This document shows positions 8,447 through 17,600 of a stretch of DNA of 39,669 nucleotides, piece by piece. Both the position numbers and the translations under genes were made by a program. Each line of letters begins with the position of its first letter. Positions within the stretch are counted from its first letter, which is position 1. The stretch is taken from assembly GCA_005809105.1 (NCBI GenBank), contig SYLI01000094.1, positions 1 through 39,669 on the forward strand. The letters are read 5' to 3'. The notes under the pieces are model-generated. The model was not told the origin of the DNA and did not search any database. It saw only the letters and a list, made by a program, of their open reading frames with translations. This DNA comes from Verrucomicrobiales bacterium (GTDB lineage: Bacteria; Verrucomicrobiota; Verrucomicrobiia; Limisphaerales; UBA1100).

Positions 8447-9040
8447 ATGACCCACCGCCCGATGGCCGCCGAAACCCCGCCCGACACCAAGCCCGGCGCC
8501 GTGTCGCCCCTATTGTTTCCGCTGGACGAATTTTACGTCCGGCAAGGGCGTGCCGTGCCCGCCGCAATCGCTCTCGAGGGTGTTGACGTTCCAGAGCCTT
8601 ACCGGTCGCTGCTGGTTCATTCGAACGACATGACGCCCACTCTCGAGGCGTTCCACGGCGACACCCTCCACGTGCACGTGCTGTACGCCGAGGAGCGCGG
8701 CGACCATTATCATCGCGAAGTTCTCCTCGAGCTGGACGGCACGAACCGTGCGGTGGAATACGGCGCCATCCGGATCAACCTCGCCTTGCTTCCGGCGGAC
8801 GCGCGCCGCGATGTGCTGGCCGCGCGCCAGCCGCTGGGGCACATCCTTCGGGCCCACCGCATCGCCCATGCCAGCCGGCCCAAGGCCTATCTGCGCTTCG
8901 TGGCCGACGAGCACATTGGTGGTGTGCTGCGGCTCAGCGATCGCCCCGTGCTCTTTGGCCGGCGCAACACACTGACCGAACGCGGCAATCTGCCGCTGGC
9001 GGAGATTGTGGAAATCCTGCCGCCTGAGCCCGCCTCCTAG
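8447..9040 (+). CDS. Chorismate lyase-like protein (UbiC/DUF98-type)
   Basis: The protein has 197 residues. The central and C-terminal parts follow the order seen in UbiC. REVLLEL (R90-L96) matches the REILL strand that carries the chorismate-binding Arg. Next come PLGHIL (129-134), LFGRR (169-173) and a final LAEIVEILP (184-192) holding a candidate catalytic Glu. Chorismate lyases convert chorismate to 4-hydroxybenzoate and pyruvate. The fold is also shared by non-catalytic UTRA domains, so activity is inferred. Nearby PaaK-like ligase and 4HBT thioesterase genes fit an aromatic acid product. Several in-frame starts exist (8411, 8423, 8447, 8462). I use 8447, which avoids overlapping the radical SAM gene. 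Confidence 0.65.
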   Translation: MTHRPMAAETPPDTKPGAVSPLLFPLDEFYVRQGRAVPAAIALEGVDVPEPYRSLLVHSNDMTPTLEAFHGDTLHVHVLYAEERGDHYHREVLLELDGTNRAVEYGAIRINLALLPADARRDVLAARQPLGHILRAHRIAHASRPKAYLRFVADEHIGGVLRLSDRPVLFGRRNTLTERGNLPLAEIVEILPPEPAS

Positions 9041-9049
9041 TCGTTCCCG

Positions 9050-10324
9050 ATGCCAGCGGATACCGAATCTCTGGACGCGGTTATCATCGGCGCGGGCCCG
9101 GCGGGTTCGGCCGCCGCCACCATCCTGGCCGAGCATGGCCGGCGCGTGCTGGTGATCGAGCGCGAACAATTCCCGCGCTACCACATCGGCGAGTCGCTCA
9201 TCCCCTTTTCCTATCACCCGCTTGAGCGGCTGGGCCTCATCCCGCGCCTCGCGGCGTCGGCCTTCCAGAAAAAGTACAGCGTCGTGTTCGTGCAGCCCAA
9301 CGGTCAGGCCAGCCAGCCCTTCTATTTCTTCAACCGATACGACCGCGACACGGTGGCCCAGACCTGGCAGGTGGTGCGCGCCGAATTTGACCTCATGTTG
9401 ATGGAGAATGCGCGGGCCAAGGGCGCGCGCGTGCTGGAACAAACAACCGTGACCGGACTGGTGCGCGAGGGCGGGCGCGTCGCGGGAGTGCGCACGCGGC
9501 ACGCGAACGGAACGGAGGGAACCTTCCTCGCTCCTGTCACTCTCGATTGCACGGGCAAGGAAGCCCTGAGCGCGGTGGGGCAGGGCTGGCGCGTCAAGGA
9601 TCCGTTTCTCAACAAGGTCGCGGTGTGGACGTACTACCGGGGTTCGCGCCGCGAAACGGGCATTGATGAGGGACAGACGACGGTCGCCTTCGTGCCGGAT
9701 AAAGGTTGGTTCTGGCACATCCCCCTGCACGACGACCGCGTCAGTGTCGGCGTGGTGGCCGAGGGCAAATACCTCTCGCGCGGGGGCGTGCGCGATGCGG
9801 GCGCGATGTTCCGGCGCGAGATCAGCCAGAACGCGTGGGTGGCCGATCACCTCTCGATGGGTGAACAGACGGGACCCTACTATCTTACCAGTGAGTTTTC
9901 CTTTCACGCCCGCCACTGCTACAGCCCCGGGCTGTTGCTGGCCGGCGACGCATTTTGTTTCCTCGATCCAGTGTTCTCCAGCGGACTCATGCTGGCGCTC
10001 AAGAGCGGGGTGATGGCGGGCGACGCGGTTCACGCCGCGCTGGAGGCGGGCGACCTCTCGCCGGCCCGGTTTGTCGAGTACGGCCGCGACCTGCGCACTG
10101 GCATCGAGAACATGCGCAAGCTCGTGTACGCGTTCTACAATCCGGAATTTTCTTTCAAGGACGTGATTGAGAAATTCCCCGACGCGGCGGGGGAGATCAC
10201 CGACTGCCTCTCCGGCGACGTGGGGAAGGACTTCACCCGGCTGTGGGAGCGTGTGAGCCAGTTCGTGCCGCTGCCCGAATGCCTGCCCCTGGGCGCGCCG
10301 CTTGCGGAGGTGGGCGCGCCATGA
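9050..10324 (+). CDS. FAD-dependent halogenase-like oxidoreductase
   Basis: This is a 424-residue flavoprotein. The N-terminal Rossmann motif GAGPAG (residues 14-19) and the following E36 bind FAD. GESLIP (48-52 region) is typical of the flavin-dependent halogenase/geranylgeranyl-reductase group. Two motifs regarded as hallmarks of flavin-dependent halogenases are present: W-x-W-x-I-P at W220-P225 and F-x2-P-x2-S-x-G at F304-G312. A Lys pair at K74-K75 lies in the region where halogenases place their catalytic Lys, but alignment is needed to decide. Related enzymes occur in aryl-polyene and xanthomonadin-type clusters, and some family members oxidise without halogenating. It starts 9 bases after the chorismate-lyase-like gene and overlaps the glycosyltransferase start (ATGA). 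Confidence 0.8.
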   Translation: MPADTESLDAVIIGAGPAGSAAATILAEHGRRVLVIEREQFPRYHIGESLIPFSYHPLERLGLIPRLAASAFQKKYSVVFVQPNGQASQPFYFFNRYDRDTVAQTWQVVRAEFDLMLMENARAKGARVLEQTTVTGLVREGGRVAGVRTRHANGTEGTFLAPVTLDCTGKEALSAVGQGWRVKDPFLNKVAVWTYYRGSRRETGIDEGQTTVAFVPDKGWFWHIPLHDDRVSVGVVAEGKYLSRGGVRDAGAMFRREISQNAWVADHLSMGEQTGPYYLTSEFSFHARHCYSPGLLLAGDAFCFLDPVFSSGLMLALKSGVMAGDAVHAALEAGDLSPARFVEYGRDLRTGIENMRKLVYAFYNPEFSFKDVIEKFPDAAGEITDCLSGDVGKDFTRLWERVSQFVPLPECLPLGAPLAEVGAP

Positions 10325-11631
10325 ACCTCCTTCAGATCACGCCGGGTGCGGGCAAGATGTACTGCGGAAACTGCTTCCGCGATAACACGCTGGTGGCCGC
10401 GCTGCGCCAGGCGGGTCATTCGGTGACCCTTCTGCCGCTCTACCTGCCGCTGACGCTGGAAGAGGCGGATCAGAGCGCGGGCACGCCGCTCTTTTACAGC
10501 GGTGTCAACGTGTACTTGGAACAGGTGCTCCCCCTCTATCGCCACGCGCCGCGATGGGTGCACCGGTTGGCGGGTTCGAGGCGGGTGTTAAACTGGGCTG
10601 CCGGTCGCGCCGCCAAGACACGCGCAGCGGATGTGGGCGAGCTCACCCTTTCCATGTTGCGCGGCGAATCTGGAAACCAGTCTTGTGAGCTGGACGAGAT
10701 GTTGGCTTGGCTGCAGACCCAGCCCCGGCCGGATGTGGTCTGCCTGTCCAATTCGCTGCTGCTGGGCATGGCTCGAAATCTGCGCTCCGGATTGCACGCG
10801 CCCATTGTCTGCCAGCTCCAGAACGAGGAAGCCTTTGTGGATCAAATGCCCAATGGGCTTCGTGAGCAGGTGTGGGAACTCATGGCGGAGAGCGCGCGCG
10901 ACGTGGCGGCCTTCGTGGCGCCCAGTCGTTATTACGCCAGCCGAATGCAGTCGCGCCTGCGCATCCCTGCAGACCGGCTTCATGTCGTGCCCAACGGTAT
11001 CAATCCCGCCGGCTTCGAGGCCGCCAGCGCGCCGCAACACCCGCCGGTGCTGGGCTATTTCTCGCGCATGTGCCGCGACAAGGGGCTGGATACGCTGGTG
11101 GACGCGTACATCCTGCTGCGAGGGCGCAATCGGATGTCGCAGCTCAAGCTGCGGATTGGCGGTGGCTGCGGGCCCGGCGACGAGCCGCTCGTGAAGGAGC
11201 TGCGCCAGCGGCTGGATGCGCACGGACTGCTGGGCGACGTGGATTTTCAGCGCAATCTGGATCGCGCGGACAAGCAGCGCTTCCTCGCGTCGCTCTCGGT
11301 GCTATCGGTGCCCGCGAGGTTTGGCGAGGCGTTTGGATTCTACGTCATCGAGGCCATGGCCGCGGGCGTGCCCGTCGTGCAGCCGCGCTGCGCATCCTTT
11401 CCGGAGCTGGTCGAGGCCACCGGCGGGGGCGTGTGCTACGATCCGCCCGGTGCGTCCGATGCGCCCGCGTTGGCGGCGGCATTGGAAGATATGCTGAAGG
11501 ATCCCGCCCGCGCCCGCGCCATGGGATTGCAGGGGCGACAAGTCGTGCTGGATCGCTTCACCCACACGGCCATGGCGCGGACCATGGCGGCCCTCTTTGA
11601 ACAGGTGTCCACTCAACCCCAGCCCTTCTGA
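10321..11631 (+). CDS. GT4-family glycosyltransferase
   Basis: The protein has 436 residues and a GT-B architecture. The N-terminal acceptor domain opens with a Gly-rich loop, and the segment GKMYCGNCFRDN (residues 12-23) resembles one I recall from a subgroup of planctomycete and verrucomicrobial glycosyltransferases. A retaining GT4 signature follows in the C-terminal domain: E-x7-E at E336-E344 (EAFGFYVIE), then MAAGVPVV and a donor-site region around FPELVEATGGG. It should transfer a sugar from a nucleotide donor to an acceptor that the sequence does not reveal. Translational coupling to the halogenase-like gene (ATGA overlap, 10321-10324) suggests glycosylation of the same product or a lipid carrier. 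Confidence 0.88.
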   Translation: MNLLQITPGAGKMYCGNCFRDNTLVAALRQAGHSVTLLPLYLPLTLEEADQSAGTPLFYSGVNVYLEQVLPLYRHAPRWVHRLAGSRRVLNWAAGRAAKTRAADVGELTLSMLRGESGNQSCELDEMLAWLQTQPRPDVVCLSNSLLLGMARNLRSGLHAPIVCQLQNEEAFVDQMPNGLREQVWELMAESARDVAAFVAPSRYYASRMQSRLRIPADRLHVVPNGINPAGFEAASAPQHPPVLGYFSRMCRDKGLDTLVDAYILLRGRNRMSQLKLRIGGGCGPGDEPLVKELRQRLDAHGLLGDVDFQRNLDRADKQRFLASLSVLSVPARFGEAFGFYVIEAMAAGVPVVQPRCASFPELVEATGGGVCYDPPGASDAPALAAALEDMLKDPARARAMGLQGRQVVLDRFTHTAMARTMAALFEQVSTQPQPF

Positions 11632-11635
11632 TGCT

Positions 11636-12061
11636 ATGGCCAGCGAATTCTGCATCCAACGCCGCGTCGAGTTCAGCGAGACCGACATGGCCGGCATCGT
11701 GCACTACGCAAATTTTTTCAGGTACATGGAGACGGCCGAGCATGCGTTCTTTCGCTCGCTGGGCACGTCCATCGTGGATGCCTCGCTGGGTGTGGGCTGG
11801 CCGCGGGTGCACGCCGAGTGCGACTACCGGCGCCCGCTGCACTTTGAGGATGAAGTCACGGTGCGCCTGCTGGTGGAGGCCAAGCATGCGCGGAGCCTGC
11901 GCTACCAGTTCCGGTTCCTGCGCCAGAACGAGGAAGTCGCGCGCGGCGCGCTCACGGTCGTCTGCGTCAGGCGCGACGCCGAAGGCAAGATGAAGGCCAC
12001 GGATATTCCCGCTGCCATCTCCGGGCTCATCGATATGGCCGATGCCACGCAGCTTGAATGA
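11636..12061 (+). CDS. 4HBT/YbgC-type acyl-CoA thioesterase
   Basis: This is a 141-residue hot-dog fold protein. The segment F-S-E-T-D-M-A-G-I-V-H-Y-A-N-F-F-R-Y-M-E holds the 4-hydroxybenzoyl-CoA thioesterase signature, with catalytic Asp at D17. The length matches YbgC and 4HBT enzymes (about 130-145 residues). It should hydrolyse an acyl- or aroyl-CoA or a carrier-protein thioester. Similar thioesterases are regular members of aryl-polyene clusters. The start is ATG 11636, 4 bases after the glycosyltransferase stop. An earlier in-frame start would overlap that gene and adds non-conserved residues. Together with the nearby AMP-forming ligase it suggests an activated aromatic acid intermediate. 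Confidence 0.88.
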   Translation: MASEFCIQRRVEFSETDMAGIVHYANFFRYMETAEHAFFRSLGTSIVDASLGVGWPRVHAECDYRRPLHFEDEVTVRLLVEAKHARSLRYQFRFLRQNEEVARGALTVVCVRRDAEGKMKATDIPAAISGLIDMADATQLE

Positions 12062-12116
12062 TGCGGGTGACAAACGGTTTGAAGTCCCTCCACCCGCCCA
12101 CTACATTGCCCCCCGC

Positions 12117-12683
12117 ATGATGACGGCCAACACTTCCGTACCCTTTCCCGCGTGGCTCTGCTGGGCACTGCTCACGGTCGCGTGCTGGGGCATCTACGGC
12201 ATCTTCCTCCACTCCGGCGCACAGGGCATGGCCGACGCCGAGACGGGGCGCATCAAGGCGTTTCTGTGGGTGGGCTTGGCGTATTTCCTCACGGCGGTGC
12301 TGGCACCGCTTGTGATCCTCAAGCTGCGGGGCGCGTCGCTGGCATTCTGGGCCTATCCCGCAGCGGGCATGGGATGGTCGCTCGTGGCGGGCATTCTTGG
12401 CGCGGTGGGCGCGCTGGGGGTACTGCTGGCCTTTGGCGCGGCGCCAAAGCCCACACCGCTTTATGTGCCAGTCGTCATGTCCATCATCTTTGCCGGCGCG
12501 CCCATCGTAAACGCCGTGGTGTCCACCACCCGGGAGCATCATTGGCCGCACGTCAAGGCGCCCTTCCTGCTGGGAATCGTGCTTGCGGCCGTGGGGGGCT
12601 ACCTCGTCACCAAATACAAGCCTACGCCGCCCGCCAAGTCTGCCGGCGCGGCGCCCACGACACAGGCCGGCGCCGCCCGTTAG
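12117..12683 (+). CDS. Small DMT/EamA-like membrane protein
   Basis: This is a 188-residue integral membrane protein with about five predicted membrane spans: residues near 12-31 (WLCWALLTVACWGIYGIFL), 44-66, 74-104, 112-136 and 142-162. A short, Pro/Ala-rich cytoplasmic or periplasmic tail follows. The W-G-x-Y/F pattern in the first helix and the repeated Gly-rich helices resemble one half of a drug/metabolite transporter, which normally has ten spans. It may therefore work as a dimer. The function is not assignable. It starts at tandem ATGs (12117, 12120), 55 bases after the thioesterase, and ends 13 bases before the ligase. Confidence 0.7.
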   Translation: MMTANTSVPFPAWLCWALLTVACWGIYGIFLHSGAQGMADAETGRIKAFLWVGLAYFLTAVLAPLVILKLRGASLAFWAYPAAGMGWSLVAGILGAVGALGVLLAFGAAPKPTPLYVPVVMSIIFAGAPIVNAVVSTTREHHWPHVKAPFLLGIVLAAVGGYLVTKYKPTPPAKSAGAAPTTQAGAAR

Positions 12684-12696
12684 AGGTTTTTGCGAT

Positions 12697-13959
12697 ATGG
12701 GTTCCCCCGGCCACGGCCGCGCCGACGAGCAGCTCGCCCGCCTTCGCGCCCTGCTTGCCGCTCTACGTCCGGCCAACTCGTTTTACACCTCCAAGCTTGC
12801 GGCCGCCCACGCCCCCGCGGATGTGTCGAGCCTAGCGGAGTTTGCCGAGCGGTTCCCCTTCACCACCAAGGCGGAATTGGTGGCAGACCAAGCCCAGTAC
12901 CCGCCCTACGGCCGCAATCTTTCCTTCCCCGTGGCGCAGTACACGCGCTGTCATCAGACGAGCGGGACTCGCGGTGCGCCGTTGCGCTGGCTGGACACCA
13001 AGGAGAGCTGGCAGTCCATGGTGGATTCGTGGAGGACCGTCCTTTCCGCCGCGGGCGTGCACGCGGGCGACCGCGTTTTGTTTGCGTTCTCCTTCGGGCC
13101 CTTCCTCGGGTTCTGGCTGGCCTTCGACGCCGCGGTGCAGACGGGCTGCCTCTGCTTTCCCGGCGGCGCGCTCTCCAGCATCACGCGCCTGCGGCTCTTG
13201 CTGGAGAACCGCGTTACCGTGCTCTGCTGCACCCCCACCTATGCGTTGCACCTGGCGGAGGTGGCCGCGCGTGAGCAGGTGAATCTGCGGGAGGGATGCG
13301 TGCGGGTGTTGCTGGTGGCGGGCGAGCCCGGCGGCAGCATCCCGTCGGTTCGGGAACGGCTTCAGGCGGCCTGGCCGGGCGCGCAGGTGTTTGATCACCA
13401 TGGCATGACCGAGACCGGGCCGGTGAGCTTTCAATCGGTCGACCATCCTGATTGCTTGGAGGTGATGGAGGGCGACTACCTCGCCGAGGTGGTGGAGCCT
13501 TCCAGCGGCGCGCCCGTGGTAGCGGGGCAGGCCGGCGAACTGGTGCTGACAACGCTGCAACGCACGGCTTCGCCGGTGCTGCGCTACCGTACCGGCGACC
13601 TCGTGAAAGCGCTGCCCGGCGCCGGTCCCCTGCGGCTGGCCGGCGGAATCCTGGGGCGCGTGGATGACATGGTCATCATCCGTGGCGTGAATGTCCATCC
13701 AACGGCCGTGGATCACATCTTGCGCCAGTTCCACGAGATTGCCGAATACCGCGTTCGCGTCACCCGCGAGGGCGCGCTGTCGGGGCTCATCATCGAAGTG
13801 GAGCCCTCGCATGGCGCTGCGCTCTCCGTCGCCTCGGTCGAGGAAGCACTGCGCGCGGCTTTGGGCCTGCGCGTGCCGGTGAAGTTGATGCCCGCCGACA
13901 GCCTCCCGCGATTTGAATTGAAGGCCGCGCGGTGGATTGGAGAATCCTCCCATGCCTGA
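12697..13959 (+). CDS. PaaK-like AMP-forming acyl/aryl ligase
   Basis: This is a 420-residue member of the adenylate-forming superfamily, closest in layout to phenylacetate-CoA ligase. The phosphate-binding loop reads TSGTRGAP at residues 88-95, where the usual second Thr is Arg. The motif HGMTETGP is the adenine-binding A5-type motif. The YRTGDLV segment carries the ribose-binding Asp, and GRVDDMVIIRGVNVHP marks the hinge into the C-terminal domain. It should activate a carboxylic acid as an acyl-AMP and pass it to CoA or another thiol. An aromatic substrate such as 4-hydroxybenzoate is inferred from neighbours only. The start is ATG 12697, because the longer frame would overlap the membrane-protein gene. 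The stop overlaps the next gene by 8 bases. Confidence 0.85.
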   Translation: MGSPGHGRADEQLARLRALLAALRPANSFYTSKLAAAHAPADVSSLAEFAERFPFTTKAELVADQAQYPPYGRNLSFPVAQYTRCHQTSGTRGAPLRWLDTKESWQSMVDSWRTVLSAAGVHAGDRVLFAFSFGPFLGFWLAFDAAVQTGCLCFPGGALSSITRLRLLLENRVTVLCCTPTYALHLAEVAAREQVNLREGCVRVLLVAGEPGGSIPSVRERLQAAWPGAQVFDHHGMTETGPVSFQSVDHPDCLEVMEGDYLAEVVEPSSGAPVVAGQAGELVLTTLQRTASPVLRYRTGDLVKALPGAGPLRLAGGILGRVDDMVIIRGVNVHPTAVDHILRQFHEIAEYRVRVTREGALSGLIIEVEPSHGAALSVASVEEALRAALGLRVPVKLMPADSLPRFELKAARWIGESSHA

Positions 13960-14641
13960 ATCGCAGCCGCTGGTGCGCCTGGAAGCCGTGTCGAAGGAAT
14001 ACCCCGGTCACGACGGGGCCGTGCTGACGGTGCTCGCTGACCTCTCGCTTGCAATCCACGCCGGTGAGTCGGTCGCCGTGACCGGCCCCTCCGGGTCGGG
14101 CACGAGCACGCTGCTCAACCTCATGGGCGCGCTGGATCTGCCCACGCGCGGCCGTGTGTGGTTGCAGGGCGAAGACCTGGCGGCGTTGGATCGCGACCAG
14201 CTCGCCGCGCTGCGCAACCGCGCGCTGGGTTTCGTCTTCCAAAGCCATCACCTCCTGCCGCAGTGCACCGTCATGGAAAATGTGCTCTTGCCCACGCTGG
14301 CGCGGGGGCGCGCCGATGCAGAGGCGCCCTCGCGCGCGCGCCGACTGCTTGATCGTGTGGGGCTTTCCAACCGCATGGCGCACCGGCCCGGAGAGCTTTC
14401 TGGGGGTGAGCGGCAGCGCGTGGCGGTGGTGCGTGCGCTTATCAACCGCCCGCGGCTGCTGCTGGCTGACGAGCCAACGGGTGCGCTCGACCACGCCACG
14501 GCCCAGTCGCTCAGTCATTTGCTGGTGGAGCTTAATCGTGAGGAGCAGGTGACCCTGGTCGCCGTGACGCATTCGCCCGATCTGGCGCGCTGCATGAACC
14601 GCCAGTTCCAGCTTTGCGAAGGCCGCCTGCGAGAGCCATGA
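13952..14641 (+). CDS. ABC transporter ATPase (LolD/MacB-type) with altered Walker A
   Basis: The protein has 229 residues and is the usual size of LolD/YbbA ATPases. The Q-loop FVFQSHHLLPQ, signature LSGGERQRVAVVRAL, Walker B LLLADEPTGALD and the switch His in VTH are all intact. Walker A reads GPSGSGTST, so residue 51 is Thr (ACG, 14102-14104) where nearly all family members have the catalytic Lys. A single A-to-C change would explain it, so it may be a sequence error or a real inactivating or adapting change. The start ATG 13952 has GGAGAA just upstream and overlaps the ligase stop. It pairs with the permease that follows (ATGA overlap). Confidence 0.88.
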   Translation: MPESQPLVRLEAVSKEYPGHDGAVLTVLADLSLAIHAGESVAVTGPSGSGTSTLLNLMGALDLPTRGRVWLQGEDLAALDRDQLAALRNRALGFVFQSHHLLPQCTVMENVLLPTLARGRADAEAPSRARRLLDRVGLSNRMAHRPGELSGGERQRVAVVRALINRPRLLLADEPTGALDHATAQSLSHLLVELNREEQVTLVAVTHSPDLARCMNRQFQLCEGRLREP

Positions 14642-17600
14642 CACGCTGGACTCTCATCGCGCGCAGCCTGCGCTTCCACGCCCGTTCGCACGCGGGCACG
14701 GTGCTGGGCGCGGCCGTGGCGGCGGCGGTGTTGACCGGCGCGCTGGCTGTGGGCGACTGCGTGCGCCACACCCTGCGCCGGCAGGCGCTGGAGCGGCTGG
14801 GGAAAATCCATGCGGCGCTGATTCAGCATGACCGCTACTTTCGCGCGGCGCTGGCAACGGAGATGCAGGAGACGACGGCTGGCGCCCCGCTACTGGTTGC
14901 CGCGCTGCGCCTCAATGCCACGGCGCAGCACCCCGAATCCAAGGCGCGCGCCAGTCAGGTGCAGCTCATGGGGGTCACGGACGATTTCTGGAAGTGCGCG
15001 CCGTCCGGCAGCCCTCCCGTCGCGCTCGCTGCAGAAGGCGCGCTGATTAATCCACGGCTGGCCGCGCAGCTGAATCTGAAGCTGGGCGACACCTTCTCGA
15101 TGCGCATCGCCAGGCCCAGCATCCTCCCGCGCGACGCGCCTCTGGCGCTGGCGGAAGACCTGACGGTGCGTTTGAGACTGCGCGTGGCGGGCATTCTGGA
15201 CCCTCAATCGCAACTGGCCGACTTCAACCTGCGGCCCGGCGCGACGCCCCCGCACAACGTGTTTGTGAGTCTCGACTGGCTGCAGAAAGAGGCCGAAATG
15301 CCCGGGCGCGCCAACGTGCTGCTCGCCGCCGCCGGCGACACGGGCGCCGCGACTTCCGCGATTCTGGCACAAGCCAACACGAGCTTAAGAAAGCACTGGC
15401 AGCTGGCCGATGCCGAACTGGAGCTGCGCGAACTTCCACAGCACGACGTGCTCGAGCTGCGCACCGGCCGCATCTTTCTGGATCCACCCGCGCTGGAGGC
15501 GGCGCGCGGCGCGGGCAATGCCACGCAGACCGTGCTCACCTACCTGGTCAACGAAATCCGCTCTGGCAATCACACCGTACCCTACTCGATGGTGACGGCT
15601 CTGGAATCCTCGGCGCCGCCCTTGGCAGACTTTCCCAATCTGGGGACGCAAGGCGTGGTGCTCACCCAGTGGCTGGCCGAGGAATTGGGTGCGCGGAAGG
15701 GAGACCCCTTGAGCCTGTCGTATTACGTGCTGGGGATGAATCGACAGCTTGAGGAACGCAACGCAACCTTCACCGTGGCGGGCGTTGTGCCCACGTCGGC
15801 GCACGGTGGCGACCGCGAGCTCATGCCCGACTTTCCCGGCATTGCCGGCGTGGATGAAATCCGCAATTGGGAACCGGGGATTGACGTGGATCTCAAGAAA
15901 ATCCGTCCGCAAGACGAGGCGTATTGGAAGGAACACCGCGGCACACCCAAGGCCTTCTTGTCGTGGGACGCCGGGAAGGCCCACTGGGCCAACCGCTACG
16001 GCGCCGCCACGGCCGTGCGCTACGAACTTGGCCCCGGCCGACACCAGGAAATCGAAGCGGCGCTGCGGCAGCGTCTGGATCCTGCGGCGATTGGCTTGCA
16101 GTTTCGCGACGTGCGCACCTTCGCGCTGGACGGCCGGTCAGCCAACGACTTTGGCGTACTGTTCGTCAGCTTGAGTTTTTTTCTCATCACGGCGGCGTTG
16201 CTCCTCATGGGACTGCTCTTCGCCTTTGGCACCGAGCAGCGTGCGCCGCAATGGGGCACGATGCTGGCCATTGGATTCACGGGCCGCCAAGTAGGCACGC
16301 TGGTTCTGCTCGAGGGAGCGGTGCTCGCCGTGTTGGGGTCCGGACTGGGTGCGCTGGCGGGGCTGGGATACACGCACCTCTTGACGCGCGGGCTGGGCAC
16401 CATTTGGGCGGGCGCGTTGGGAGCCGGCAGCATTGATTATCATGTGCTGCCGGTAACCGTGGTGGTGGGGATGTGCGGCGGCATCGTCATGGCGCTTTTC
16501 ACCGTCTGGCTGACCTTGCGCCGGCTTCGACAAGCGCAGGCCGCCACCCTGCTCAACGCCGGAATGCATCTGGCGCGGCCGCAGCCCGGAGCCTCTCGTT
16601 CCGGCGCTCTCACCGCCGCCCTTTGTCTGTGCGGCGCGCTCGTGCTGGCGTGGAGCATGAAGGGCGCGGCAGGGCAGGCCAAGGCGGGAGGATTCTTCGG
16701 CGCCGGCGCGCTGCTTCTGGCATCGGGCATTGGCGCGTGTCACGCGTGGCTGGGAGGGCTGGCTTCGGCGGGAGGGACAGGCTTTGCCTCGCTGGGTGCC
16801 ATGGGTTGGCGTGCTGGCGCGCGCCGTCGCGGGCGCAGCCTGGCGTGCGTCAGCCTGCTGGCATGCGGCGTCTTTCTGGTGGTGGCCGTCGGTGCATTCC
16901 GAGTTCCGCCGGAACAGGGCATGGGAACACGCACTTCGGGCACGGGTGGGTTCGCCTTTTTTGGCATTGCCGATGCAGCGGTGTTGCACGACCTAAACAC
17001 CTCGGCCGGGCGCGAGAAGATGGCGGTGAACGAATCCAAGGTGCCGGCGGGCACGCTGGTGCCACTGCGCCTGCGCGAGGGCGACGACGCCAGTTGTCTC
17101 AACCTCAACCAGCCGCGTGAGCCGCGCGTGCTGGGCGTTCAACCCGCGCTCTTGGCCCGTCGCGGTGCGTTTACCTTTGCCGCCGAGGAAGCGGGCGGGG
17201 ATCGACTCCACGGCTGGGATCTGCTCTCCCGTCGCTATGCCGACGGAGCCGTTCCCGGTGTGGTGGACTTGAGCACGGGGCAGTGGGCACTGCACAAGCG
17301 AGTCGGCGACACACTGGACTATCCCGACGAGCGCGGCGGCACCTTCCGCATCCGCATCGTGGGTATGCTGGCCCATTCCATGTTGCAGGGCGACCTGCTG
17401 ATCGCCGAGGATCAGTTCGTGCAACGCTTTCCCTCTGCCGCGGGTTATCGCGTGCTGCTGGTGGATGCCGCGCACGCCGACGCCGCGCAGGCAGCGCGAA
17501 AGGAGCTGGAGTTTGCCCTCGAGGATCACGGATTGGAACTCACGGCCGCCACCGACCGTCTGGCAGCCTTCAGCCGCGTTCAGAATACCTACCTCGACAT

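Noticed and set aside
8510-10033. Minus-strand open frame of 507 codons opposite the halogenase-like gene
   Set aside because: The plus strand carries exact FAD and halogenase motifs in this stretch. The opposite frame shows none.
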